NCBI GenBank assembly: GCA_030159235.1
Contig: BSBG01000004.1
Location: 124,001-188,000, forward strand
DNA: 64,000 nt
From: Bacillus safensis
GTDB lineage: Bacteria > Bacillota > Bacilli > Bacillales > Bacillaceae
Direction: 5' to 3'
Made by a program: the position numbers and the translations under genes
Shown: positions 17,759-25,801 of the stretch, piece by piece
Layout of the letters: every line of letters begins with the position of its first letter
Numbering within the stretch: position 1 is the first letter of the stretch
Notes under the pieces: generated by a model
What the model saw: the letters and a program-made list of their open reading frames with translations, nothing else
The model's database searches: none
Told to the model about the DNA's origin: nothing

Positions 17759-19229
17759 TTAGCTTCACTTCCTTTCTATCATTCAAATCTTTGAGTAATA
17801 CAGAAGCCATGAGCTTCGCACTTTGCATCACGATCGGCACCCCGCCGCCCGGATGGATGGAAGCACCTGCCGCATAAAGGTTGTCGGTCTCTGCGACCTT
17901 CACTTGCGGGCGGAAGACACCTGATTGAAACAAATTAGGCGCAAGGCCAAAGCTGCCGCCTTCAAATAATCCTTCTCGCAAGGAATCATTTGGTGTTCTG
18001 ACCTTTTTCCAGACAATCGACTCTCGCAATCTCGGAAAGCCTCTTTCCTCAAGACGATCGATCATTTTCTCTACAAAATTTGTCTTCTCTTCCCAGTTGA
18101 TATGATCTCCTGAAGGAACGGGAACCAGCATATATAAAACACTGCAGCCATCTGGGGCAAGAGATGGATCAATGATGGATGGATTAAAGGTATAAAACGA
18201 CGGGTCTTGAGGAATCGTTTTCGTTTGAAAAACCTCTTTCATGTGCTGATCAAAGTGTTCTCCCATAAAAAATTGATGCACAGGTGCTTCATGATACATC
18301 TTGTTTAATCCGAGATACACCATCACACAGCCGGAGGACGGCACGTATTTTCGGCGATCATGTTCGTCGTCTAAACCAAGCTGTTTTAACGCAGCTGGAT
18401 AATCTCCATTGATCACAAATGCCTCAGCGGCTATATGTTCACCATTGACTTTTGCTTGTACTATCCGCTTTCCCTCAAACACCAATTGCGTGACTTCTTC
18501 ATTTTTTCTTACATGCACACCCATTTTTATGAGCTGCCCTTCCAGTATATCTACTAAACTCGCATAGCCGCCTTTTAAATAGTAGATTCCATGTGCGTGC
18601 TCACTATATGAAACGAGCGAATAAATAGCAGATGCTTCATACGGGTTTCCTCCAACATAGAGGGTTTGAAGTGCGTATGCATCTCGAAGGCGTTCATCTG
18701 AAAAATACTTTTTCAAAGCGCTTTGTACCGTTCGATACGCCTTTAATTTCATTAAAATCTTCATATTTGCTTTTGTAAAAAATGTACGTTTTTCGTGAAA
18801 TGATTTTTCTAAAAAGGCTTGCTGCCCTTCTTGAAACCGGTCCGTCATTTCTTCCATAAACCTCAGGAACCCTTGCTCTTCCTTTGGAAATACACGTCTG
18901 ATCTCTTCTAGCTGACGAAGTACATCAGAGTATTTCGTATAGAAGGTTCCATCTTGATATTGAATCGTGTACAGCGGATCAAGCTGCAACAGATCAAGAG
19001 ATGATTCGTCAATTCCTACCTCATGTAAGATGCCTTTTAACATATCAGGAAGTAGGACAATGGTCGGACCTTCATCTACTTTATATCCTTTCTCACGTAC
19101 AAAAGCAAGTCTCCCGCCAAGCCGTTCATTTTTTTCAACAAGGGTGACATCATGTCCCGCTTTTTTTAAATAAAGCGCTGAAATCATCCCACCAATACCG
19201 CCACCTGCAATCAATATATGTTTTTTCAT
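17751..19229 (-). CDS. crtN: Diapophytoene desaturase (CrtN type)
   Basis: A 492-residue FAD-dependent oxidoreductase. The dinucleotide motif GGGIGGMISALYLK is at the N terminus, the family block DEGPTIVLLPDML near residue 55, and the C-terminal flavin motif AAGASIHPGGGVPIVMQSAK near 450-470. From memory it resembles S. aureus CrtN more than CrtP in FGLAPNLFQSGVFRPQ. It should introduce the conjugated double bonds into C30 diapophytoene. ATG overlaps the upstream gene's stop by four bases (ATGA), so the three crt genes form one tightly coupled operon. Confidence 0.85.
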   Translation of the reverse strand: MKKHILIAGGGIGGMISALYLKKAGHDVTLVEKNERLGGRLAFVREKGYKVDEGPTIVLLPDMLKGILHEVGIDESSLDLLQLDPLYTIQYQDGTFYTKYSDVLRQLEEIRRVFPKEEQGFLRFMEEMTDRFQEGQQAFLEKSFHEKRTFFTKANMKILMKLKAYRTVQSALKKYFSDERLRDAYALQTLYVGGNPYEASAIYSLVSYSEHAHGIYYLKGGYASLVDILEGQLIKMGVHVRKNEEVTQLVFEGKRIVQAKVNGEHIAAEAFVINGDYPAALKQLGLDDEHDRRKYVPSSGCVMVYLGLNKMYHEAPVHQFFMGEHFDQHMKEVFQTKTIPQDPSFYTFNPSIIDPSLAPDGCSVLYMLVPVPSGDHINWEEKTNFVEKMIDRLEERGFPRLRESIVWKKVRTPNDSLREGLFEGGSFGLAPNLFQSGVFRPQVKVAETDNLYAAGASIHPGGGVPIVMQSAKLMASVLLKDLNDRKEVKLSG

Positions 19230-20743
19230 GAGGCGCTCCCCTTTTCTTGATGCGGTATCGTTTTGTGTGTATGTTTCTCTTTTGAGAGAATCGCATTTGT
19301 CGTGATACGTGCTGATTCTAAAATGGTTGGCAGACCGCTTCCTGGATGCGTTCCTCCCCCAACGAGCCAGCAGTGCTTTAATTCATCAAATTCATTGTGC
19401 GGCCTGAGGACCATCATCTGCGTCAGCTGGTGGCCAAGATTAAATGTAGCCCCTTCATATACGTAAAGGTCTTCCTCCCATTGCTTCGGTGTGATCATCC
19501 GCTCGACTTCTATATGCTGTCTCACATTCTGAAAGCCCGTTTTCCGCTCCAATGTATCCAGCACAAGCTCTCTAAAATCATCTTGATGCTCTTCCCAGTC
19601 AATGCCGCTTTGATTATTCGCAACTGGTGCCAGCACATAAAGAGCTGATTTTCCTTTTGGCGCAAGCGTATCATCTGTCACACTTGCATTTTGAATATAA
19701 ATAGATGGATCATCCGGCAGCTCAAATGTTTTCGTCATACCTTTAACGAATTTAGCATAATCATCGGAAAAAACGATGGTATGGTGCGGCTCATCATATA
19801 TCGTATCTAATCCTAAGTACAGCATAAAGGTAGAGCATGAGAATTTTTTCTTTTTTAACTTTTTCTTGCTGTATTTCTTTAAGAGACCTGGCTCGACAAG
19901 CTTTGTCATCACATGTGCAAAGTCTCCATTTACGACAACCTCATCTGCCTGTATATCTTCCCCAGATTCTAAACGAATGCCTTTTACTTTCCTGCCCTCT
20001 GTCAGCAGCTTTTCAACACCAGCTGATAGATGAATCGTTGCTCCAGCTTCAACCGCCGCCTTCGCCATCGCTTCTGACAGCTGATTAACACCGCCCTTCG
20101 GATGGAAAACGCCTGTATCATGCTCCATAAACGAAAGAATCGAAAATGCTCCTGGGCATTCCCACGGAGACATCCCCAAGTACTTTGATTGAAATGTAAA
20201 GGCATATTTTACTGATTCATTCGAGAAGTAGTCAGACAGCACATCATATAAACTTTTATTTAGCGATAGCTGTGGAAGTGCTTTGATCACCTTGGGGCGC
20301 AAATAATGATGAAATCGATCCATTTTACTTTGTAAAATTGGCGTCAGACGATCCATTTTCCGCTTTGTATCGTTCATAAATCGCAGATATCCTTCTCCCT
20401 CACCAGGTGCAAAGGCTTCTAATCGTTTGTACATTTCATCGCGATCCCGAATCATATCCAGCTGGTCATCTTGAAAAATTAATCTATACATATCTTTTAA
20501 TTCAATCACATCGATATAGTCATACAGATTTTTACCAGCAAAGGTGAACAGCTCCTCTGCAATATGAATCATGCTGAGAAAAGTAGGTCCTGTATCAAAC
20601 GTAAAATCACCAAGTTGAAACTTAGAATTACGTCCGCCAACAAAGGGCTGTTTTTCATATACATGAACGTCATGTCCTTTGCTTTGAAGCATCATAGCTG
20701 CAGCAAGTCCCCCTGGTCCCGCTCCGATCACAACGATTTTCAT
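19226..20743 (-). CDS. Second phytoene-desaturase-family oxidoreductase (CrtI/CrtP/CrtNb type)
   Basis: A 505-residue FAD protein, first gene of the carotenoid operon. Motifs: GAGPGGLAAAMMLQSKGHDV at the N terminus, DTGPTFLSM near residue 52 and VGGGTHPGSGLPTILESARI near 465. It may act as a further desaturase or as the terminal oxygenase that makes the aldehyde or acid of staphyloxanthin-type C30 pigments; sequence alone does not decide. Some THPGSGLP-type proteins are true CrtI desaturases. The start is ATG 20743 with ggaggaaaa upstream and a sigma-A promoter at 20780-20807. Confidence 0.8.
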   Translation of the reverse strand: MKIVVIGAGPGGLAAAMMLQSKGHDVHVYEKQPFVGGRNSKFQLGDFTFDTGPTFLSMIHIAEELFTFAGKNLYDYIDVIELKDMYRLIFQDDQLDMIRDRDEMYKRLEAFAPGEGEGYLRFMNDTKRKMDRLTPILQSKMDRFHHYLRPKVIKALPQLSLNKSLYDVLSDYFSNESVKYAFTFQSKYLGMSPWECPGAFSILSFMEHDTGVFHPKGGVNQLSEAMAKAAVEAGATIHLSAGVEKLLTEGRKVKGIRLESGEDIQADEVVVNGDFAHVMTKLVEPGLLKKYSKKKLKKKKFSCSTFMLYLGLDTIYDEPHHTIVFSDDYAKFVKGMTKTFELPDDPSIYIQNASVTDDTLAPKGKSALYVLAPVANNQSGIDWEEHQDDFRELVLDTLERKTGFQNVRQHIEVERMITPKQWEEDLYVYEGATFNLGHQLTQMMVLRPHNEFDELKHCWLVGGGTHPGSGLPTILESARITTNAILSKEKHTHKTIPHQEKGSAS

Positions 20744-20779
20744 TATCCTTTTTCCTCCAAATTAATTCACTTTAAGTTA

Positions 20780-20807
20780 ATTATACAATTGAGAAAGCTT
20801 AGATCAA
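20780..20807 (-). promoter_or_regulatory. Sigma-A promoter of the carotenoid operon
   Basis: On the minus strand TTGATC (20807-20802) and a consensus TATAAT (20785-20780) are 16 bases apart, about 37 bases before the first crt start codon. No operator repeat was noticed, which suggests vegetative expression. Confidence 0.7.
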
Positions 20808-20843
20808 CTTTTGATGTGCTCAAAAAGTCTCATGGTTATGTAT

Positions 20844-20885
20844 GAAAAAAGCCGGCTTCCTTTCAACAAGTGCAAGAAAGCCGAC
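20844..20885 (-). terminator. Terminator after asnO
   Basis: On the minus strand GTCGGCTTTCTT pairs with AAAGGAAGCCGGC around a ten-base loop and is followed by six T residues, just past the asnO stop codon. Confidence 0.88.
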
Positions 20886-20891
20886 CCTTTA

Positions 20892-22733
20892 TTACGCTTC
20901 TATATCAATTCGATACGTTTCAAACCAATGATGAATCTGTGCTAGATGGGCAATCAACTGCGGACCCTTCATGAGTTGGCCATACCAAGGCACTTGAAAG
21001 GAAGCTCCTTCCGTTTCAATCAGCTGTTTTAATTGATGTGGATCTAAAAATTCGTGAAGGACAGAATCTTTTTGCGCGAGGCAATCTGTTAACATCTCTT
21101 TCACAGCCTGGGTATAGGCCGGATGATGTGTTTTCGGGTAAGGGCTTTTCTTTCTGTAAAGCACTTCATCCGGTAAAATTCCCTCTAATGCTTTTCGTAA
21201 AACCCCTTTTTCACGATTTCCATGCATTTTCATTTCCCAAGGAATATTCCACACATATTCGACAAGGCGATGATCTGCAAATGGCACACGTACCTCAAGA
21301 CTTGCCCCCATACTCATTCGATCTTTTCGATCAAGCAGCGTTGTCATAAACCAGATCATATTTAAGTAAAAAAGTTCTCTCCGGGCTTTATCTACTCCAG
21401 TTTCTCCATCTAAAAGGGGCGTTTCTGCCACAGTTTCTTCATATTTGCTTTGTGCGTATTCCTTAAGTGACAGCTTCTTCTGCCACGAATCTTGCAATAG
21501 CTGCGTTCTTGCTTCAGTCGATCTCATCCAAGGAAAACCATTCGATTCATTTGCCATGTGAAACCAAGGATAGCCGCCAAAGATCTCATCAGCACACTCA
21601 CCTGACAAACCAACAACGAAATCCTTTTTAATTTCTCGGCAGAACCAAAGTAAAGATGAATCAATATCTGCCATACCCGGTAAGTCTCGAACTTCAACCG
21701 CTTCCTTTAAATAGAAAGCCAGTTCTTTTTGCCCGATGATACAGCTGTGGTGATTCGTTTGAAACGCTTTGGTCATTCGATCAATCCAAGGGCCGTCAGC
21801 ATTCGGCTGGAATTGACTCGCTTCAAAGAATTGATCATTTCCTTCATAGTCAACTGAATACGTATGAAGCGGCGCTTTCCCTATTTTCTCAAAGTGCTTA
21901 GCGGCAATGGCCGTAATGGCACTAGAATCGACGCCCCCAGATAAAAATGTACAAACAGGCACATCAGAGACGAGCTGTCTTGTGACAGCATCTGAAAAGA
22001 GATACTTGACGTGCTGTGCGGTGTCATCTAGTGAGTCGGTATGCTCCTTGCTTTTCACATTCCAGTATCTCCACACGCGCAGGCCGTCTTTTGAAAAGAT
22101 CAAGGCATGTGCAGGTCTCAGCTCTTTTACCCCTTTAAACACTCCTTGCCCTGGTGTTCTAGACGGTCCTAAGCCAAAGATCTCCGATAGCCCTTCGTGA
22201 TCGACTTTTGCTTTTATGTCAGGGTGAGCAAGAAGCGCTTTGATCTCTGAACCAAATAAGAAGGAATGATGACGTTCTGTATAGAAAAATGGCTTGACGC
22301 CGAGCCGGTCTCTACCAGCAAATAACAATTCACGCTCACTATCCCAGATTACAAATGCAAAAATGCCATTAAAATGGGAGACACACTCTTCCTTCCATTC
22401 TGTATAAGCATGAAGAAGAACTTCTGTATCAGAATGCCCAAGAAAACGATGCCCCCTTTTTAACAATTCTTTTCTTATATCCTCCGTGTTGTAGAGCTCT
22501 CCATTGTATACAATCGTATAAGCATGGTTTTGATGTGTATATGTCATCGGCTGCTTTCCGCCTTCTACATCAACAACCGCTAACCTTTTATGCCCGAAAA
22601 GAACGTGCTCACTTTTCCACGTATTTGTATCATCTGGCCCTCTTTTAGATAATGTATCTGTCATTTGATTGATTACATGATCTTGTTGGATGAGCTGCTT
22701 TTTAAAGTCTGCCCAGCCTGTTATTCCACACAT
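20892..22733 (-). CDS. asnO: Glutamine-hydrolysing asparagine synthase (AsnO)
   Basis: A 613-residue class II asparagine synthetase. After the initiator Met comes the catalytic Cys of the N-terminal glutaminase domain (MCGITGWADF), with the KRGPDD block near residue 36. The C-terminal synthetase domain has the pyrophosphate loop FLSGGVDSSAI near 256. It converts aspartate, glutamine and ATP to asparagine in the cytosol. ATG 22733 is fixed by the need for Cys at position 2 and by ggag eight bases upstream; a longer frame adds nine residues that would block catalysis. B. subtilis asnO (yisO) lies in the same place, beside yisN, and is needed for sporulation. Confidence 0.93.
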   Translation of the reverse strand: MCGITGWADFKKQLIQQDHVINQMTDTLSKRGPDDTNTWKSEHVLFGHKRLAVVDVEGGKQPMTYTHQNHAYTIVYNGELYNTEDIRKELLKRGHRFLGHSDTEVLLHAYTEWKEECVSHFNGIFAFVIWDSERELLFAGRDRLGVKPFFYTERHHSFLFGSEIKALLAHPDIKAKVDHEGLSEIFGLGPSRTPGQGVFKGVKELRPAHALIFSKDGLRVWRYWNVKSKEHTDSLDDTAQHVKYLFSDAVTRQLVSDVPVCTFLSGGVDSSAITAIAAKHFEKIGKAPLHTYSVDYEGNDQFFEASQFQPNADGPWIDRMTKAFQTNHHSCIIGQKELAFYLKEAVEVRDLPGMADIDSSLLWFCREIKKDFVVGLSGECADEIFGGYPWFHMANESNGFPWMRSTEARTQLLQDSWQKKLSLKEYAQSKYEETVAETPLLDGETGVDKARRELFYLNMIWFMTTLLDRKDRMSMGASLEVRVPFADHRLVEYVWNIPWEMKMHGNREKGVLRKALEGILPDEVLYRKKSPYPKTHHPAYTQAVKEMLTDCLAQKDSVLHEFLDPHQLKQLIETEGASFQVPWYGQLMKGPQLIAHLAQIHHWFETYRIDIEA

Positions 22734-22887
22734 CATCATCAGCTCCCATCCGTTTTTCCTCAAGTGTTCTCATTCAGCCTTTCTTAGTTTATGCATCGTC
22801 TCCTTGATAGTTGATTTGTCCTTTTTTCCCGGCGTATAGGACAAGCTTGTTTTGGTAAAAAAAGAAAGAGGAAAGGAGCTTTTGCAA

Positions 22888-23415
22888 ATGGAACATCGAA
22901 TGAAGAAGCTTGAACAATGCAGCCGAAGATGGTGTAACGGATATTTACTCATTGAAAACGGGCATTGTCTGATTGAAGATGAAGAAGGAGAGATCATGCT
23001 GCCAGAAAGTCTTCAAAGCACGATGATCTGTTTGAAAGAAAATGACCGATGGACAAAAGGAGAATTGCTCGGTTCCATGATTCTTCATGAAAACGGACAG
23101 CTAGTGGACGTACAAGGAGGAGAAATGATTCAATATACTGCGTCTCTTGCCAAAGGATGGCTTGATCTTCTCATGTTCGTACCAGAAGACGTCTTTGATC
23201 ACATCATTGAACAGATAGAACAGCTTGGTTTTTCCATTTATGATTGTGTTTTCTCCTCCTTTCATTCTTTGCAGCGCGTTTCTTTCTTTCAGTTTTCGAC
23301 AGATACGCAATCACTTGCACTTCAATATCACTATGAGCCTGCCGCCAGTCAAATTCGTTTTGAATGGACTAATTCTGATGGACACCGGACGGTTTCACAA
23401 TTTGAAGCCACATAA
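22888..23415 (+). CDS. yisN: YisN-like conserved protein, unknown function
   Basis: A 175-residue soluble protein with no signal peptide or recognised domain. It is acidic in its first half (IENGHCLIEDEEGEIMLPE) and aromatic-rich in the second (VFSSFHSLQRVSFFQFS). ATG 22888 (MEHRMKKLEQC) has aaaggag nine bases upstream; an upstream in-frame start lacks a site. The name rests on synteny (between yisL and asnO in B. subtilis) and divergence from asnO. No function is inferred. Confidence 0.75.
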   Translation: MEHRMKKLEQCSRRWCNGYLLIENGHCLIEDEEGEIMLPESLQSTMICLKENDRWTKGELLGSMILHENGQLVDVQGGEMIQYTASLAKGWLDLLMFVPEDVFDHIIEQIEQLGFSIYDCVFSSFHSLQRVSFFQFSTDTQSLALQYHYEPAASQIRFEWTNSDGHRTVSQFEAT

Positions 23416-23449
23416 AAAGGACACTGCTTCGATAAGCAATGCCCTTTTT
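23414..23449. terminator. Bidirectional terminator between yisN and yisL
   Basis: AAAAAGG-ACACTGCTT pairs with AAGCAATGCCCTTTTT, with two mismatches, at the junction of the converging yisN and yisL genes. A and T tracts on both sides allow termination both ways. Confidence 0.8.
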
Positions 23450-23452
23450 GTG

Positions 23453-23821
23453 TTAAAAGATATGGAAACCAATCGGCAGACGTAAACCGAGAAGAATGGT
23501 CACAACCGCAACCACGATAAAACCAATCAACACACCGGTGATCGATTTTCCTTTTTTCTTGCGTACAAGGACCATTTCCATGAACCCGATCACTAGAATA
23601 CCAAAGATCATTTTTCCAATATACTCGCCTCCGAAACCTGGAATTTTCATTCCTGTTCGAACATACAGCTCGACGCCGGTTGCGATAATGAGCAAGTAGA
23701 ATAAGCGAACAATCATGTGCACAATTTTAGCACCTTTATCTTTTTTACCTGATAGAGCAAAAGCTACGAAGAATAAGATAATCCCTAGCACCCATGCTGT
23801 GATATGTAAATGTGTTCCCAT
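23453..23821 (-). CDS. yisL: UPF0344 membrane protein YisL
   Basis: A 122-residue membrane protein with four hydrophobic segments (~5-25, 32-52, 65-85 and 95-118). It begins MGTHLHITAWVLGIILFFVA, as expected for the UPF0344 family of Bacillus. Function unknown. The gene sits between yisK and yisN as in B. subtilis, and is followed at once by the shared terminator. The start has a gggggaaa site upstream. Confidence 0.88.
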   Translation of the reverse strand: MGTHLHITAWVLGIILFFVAFALSGKKDKGAKIVHMIVRLFYLLIIATGVELYVRTGMKIPGFGGEYIGKMIFGILVIGFMEMVLVRKKKGKSITGVLIGFIVVAVVTILLGLRLPIGFHIF

Positions 23822-23913
23822 TTGTTATTTCCCCCTTTATCAGAACAAGTACCTTCTCATCGTACCACGAAATATGTCGAACACAAAGCGACAATCCTGT
23901 GTCATCATGCGCT

Positions 23914-24819
23914 TTATTTGACGTGATTCGTTAGCGTCCCAATCGGTTCAATCGTGATGTCAATTCGATCTCCTGAAGCTAAAAACTTAGGCGGTTCAAA
24001 GCCTTTTCCAACCCCAGAAGGTGTACCCGTGGCAATAATGTCACCTGCTTCAAGTGTCATCCCTTTTGAAAGAGTGGAGACAATGTTCTCAATAGTGAAG
24101 ATCATTAATTCCGTACTGGCAGACTGACGGACCTCTCCGTTTACCTTTGTTTCCACATGGAGCGCGCCATGATCCTCGATCATTGACTTATGAACGATAT
24201 AAGGTCCTACCGGGCAGGTTGTATCTAAGCTTTTGCCGATGAAAAATTGTTTATGTTTTTTCTGCAGATCTCTTGCTGTTACATCATTTAAAATAGTGTA
24301 ACCAAATATATAATCTTGAACCTCTTCAGGTGAAATGTTCCTCCCTGATTTGCCCATCACGATGGCAAGCTCTCCTTCATAATCCAATTCACTTGTCACA
24401 TCTTCATGAAGAAGAATGTCCGCTCCGTGTCCAATGACTGAAGTAGGTGCCTTTGTAAAAATCATCACGTCTTTAGGAATATCCGCCGCACTTCCCATCT
24501 CCATGACATGATCTTGATAATTCTTTCCGACACACATGATGTTTTTAGATGGTTTTGGAATCGGCGCATGGAGTTTCACGTCCGAAAACGGATATACATA
24601 AGAACCGCGGTCTTCTTCTTTTTTCTCAGCCCAATCAAGAAGCTGCCCTACATGTTCAACAAACTTGTCCCCCATGTTGATACACTCAGATAAAGAGTTT
24701 GGCAGTGTCTCAAGCTCAAATAATTTGGCTTCTGCCTTTTTGACGTCCATCACCCATTCATCATCAATAACTACCCCAATAAACATGCGGCTATGTATCT
24801 CACCTGTAAAAAACTTCAT
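23914..24819 (-). CDS. yisK: Fumarylacetoacetate-hydrolase-family protein YisK
   Basis: A 301-residue FAH-superfamily enzyme. The catalytic half has NIMCVGKNYQDHVMEMG near residue 97, the metal-binding DYEGELAIVMGKSGRN near 150 and the closing block TGTPSGVGKGFEPPKFL near 265. B. subtilis YisK is reported to decarboxylate oxaloacetate and to influence cell shape through Mbl. The metal-ligand acidic residues appear intact. ATG 24819 has a modest gagggg site. In B. subtilis wprA and yisJ follow; here a cotG-like gene takes the wprA position. Confidence 0.88.
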   Translation of the reverse strand: MKFFTGEIHSRMFIGVVIDDEWVMDVKKAEAKLFELETLPNSLSECINMGDKFVEHVGQLLDWAEKKEEDRGSYVYPFSDVKLHAPIPKPSKNIMCVGKNYQDHVMEMGSAADIPKDVMIFTKAPTSVIGHGADILLHEDVTSELDYEGELAIVMGKSGRNISPEEVQDYIFGYTILNDVTARDLQKKHKQFFIGKSLDTTCPVGPYIVHKSMIEDHGALHVETKVNGEVRQSASTELMIFTIENIVSTLSKGMTLEAGDIIATGTPSGVGKGFEPPKFLASGDRIDITIEPIGTLTNHVK

Positions 24820-24885
24820 ATCTTCCCCTCACAATCTTCATTTCGCTAAGTTATGATGTCTCATTTTATTTCTCTATGAAATAAA

Positions 24886-24928
24886 AAAAACCCTTTTTTA
24901 TCATACTCTCTTTTAAAAAGGGTTTCAA
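24886..24928 (-). terminator. Terminator after cotG-like gene
   Basis: AAACCCTTTTT and AAAAAGGGTTT pair around a 16-base loop, with a run of T on the minus strand, beginning about 20 bases past the cotG-like stop codon. Confidence 0.8.
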
Positions 24929-24945
24929 AAATGATGACCTCATGC

Positions 24946-25596
24946 TTAGCGGTAGCGGCGAAACTCCCACATGTTCCCTTGCTCCCATTTACGATCAACA
25001 TTTCCTCTATTCCGGGAACGTTGCTTTTTCTTTCCACCTCTTTGACTAGAGTCACTGCGTCTATGATGATGAGAACGTTTCGATCGCTGGCTGCGGTGTG
25101 ACTTACGGCAGCTCTTCTTATGGTGGGATCTGTGCTTGCTGCGGTGTGACTTACGGCAGCTTTTCTTATGATGGGATCTGCACTTGCTGCGGTGTGACTT
25201 ACGGCAGCTTTTCTTATGATGGGATCTGTGCTTGCTGCGGTGTGACTTGCGACAGCTTTTCTTATGATGGGATTTGTGTTTACTGCGACATGACTTTTTC
25301 GGTTCGCTCTTTTTGCTTCTGTAAGATTTTTTGCTTTTACATGATTTTTTACTCTTCGTGCTTTTCTTTGAACGATAGCTTTTCTTTGAACGATAGCTTC
25401 TGTAGCTTTTTTTACTGCGGCATGATTTACGGCGTCCACCACCGCCAAAGAACCAATGACCGCGACTTGAATGACGAGAACGAGCTGACTTGTGCGAACG
25501 TCTCGATTCTGGTTCACGATCTAAGTGATGATCACGTCCCTCACTTCGAAGTGAATCCACTGCATGTTCAATGTGTGAATGATCAAATGTACTCAC
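24946..25596 (-). CDS. cotG: CotG-like spore coat protein, Lys/Ser/Arg/His-rich repeats
   Basis: A 216-residue, extremely basic protein. The N-terminal ~50 residues resemble a coat-targeting leader (HSHIEHAVDSLRSEGRDH). Next comes a run of five- to seven-residue SKKSYR and SKKSCK units, then four 16-residue repeats of the form SKHRSHHKKSCRKSHR, and a His/Arg-rich tail. This is the CotG pattern; in B. subtilis the CotH kinase phosphorylates the serines of such KKSxR repeats in the outer coat. GTG 25596 is chosen because ggaggg lies 8 bases upstream; a TTG two codons earlier is too close. It is divergent from a CotH-family kinase gene, which supports the call. Frames on both strands stay open through the repeats but are artefacts. 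Confidence 0.82.
   Translation of the reverse strand: MSTFDHSHIEHAVDSLRSEGRDHHLDREPESRRSHKSARSRHSSRGHWFFGGGGRRKSCRSKKSYRSYRSKKSYRSKKSTKSKKSCKSKKSYRSKKSEPKKSCRSKHKSHHKKSCRKSHRSKHRSHHKKSCRKSHRSKCRSHHKKSCRKSHRSKHRSHHKKSCRKSHRSQRSKRSHHHRRSDSSQRGGKKKQRSRNRGNVDRKWEQGNMWEFRRYR
25093..25284 (-). repeat. Four tandem 48-bp repeats inside cotG-like gene
   Basis: Four near-identical 48-base units, each coding for 16 residues (consensus SKHRSHHKKSCRKSHR). Differences are one or two substitutions per unit, for example His to Cys in the second residue pair of one unit. Near identity at DNA level suggests recent expansion or gene conversion, so the copy number may vary between strains. Confidence 0.9.
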
Positions 25597-25762
25597 GAAC
25601 AATTCCCTCCTAGTCTATGCTTCGACAAAACAAACAGACAAAGCTGTTTATCTTCTCTGCTTTATGTTACGAGACTCGGTAGACAAGTGTTCGTGACGAA
25701 TGCCTCTTTCCTTTAAAACTCCATGAATACCTACCAGCCGGTACAGGACATTCCTTCATTTT

Positions 25763-25771
25763 CATATCGTA
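25763..25771 (+). promoter_or_regulatory. Possible sigma-K -10 element before the CotH-like gene
   Basis: CATATCGTA matches the sigma-K -10 consensus CATAnnnTA about 30 bases before the start codon at 25802. An AC lies 18 bases upstream, one or two bases further than usual. Fits a late mother-cell coat gene. Confidence 0.45.
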
Positions 25772-25801
25772 AAGAAGAGCATATAGGAGGCTGATGAACG
25801 T

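Noticed and set aside
20892..22733. asnO as part of the carotenoid or another natural-product cluster
   Set aside because: It matches housekeeping/sporulation AsnO, has its own terminator and keeps the B. subtilis position beside yisN.
25093..25284. CRISPR array from regular 48-bp units
   Set aside because: Units are contiguous with no variable spacers and encode a protein repeat; no cas genes are present.
24861..25517. A 218-codon minus-strand frame with SHTAAS repeats
   Set aside because: Shadow of the cotG-like repeat in another frame; no ribosome site, and the CotG frame has the coat-protein composition and a good start.
25098..25613. A plus-strand 171-codon Gly/Tyr/Cys/Ser-rich frame
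   Set aside because: Antisense shadow of the 48-bp repeats; no start signals.
25611..25619. CATAGACTA on the minus strand as sigma-K -10 for the cotG-like gene
   Set aside because: It directly adjoins the ribosome site, so transcription would start inside or after that site; no suitable AC upstream either.
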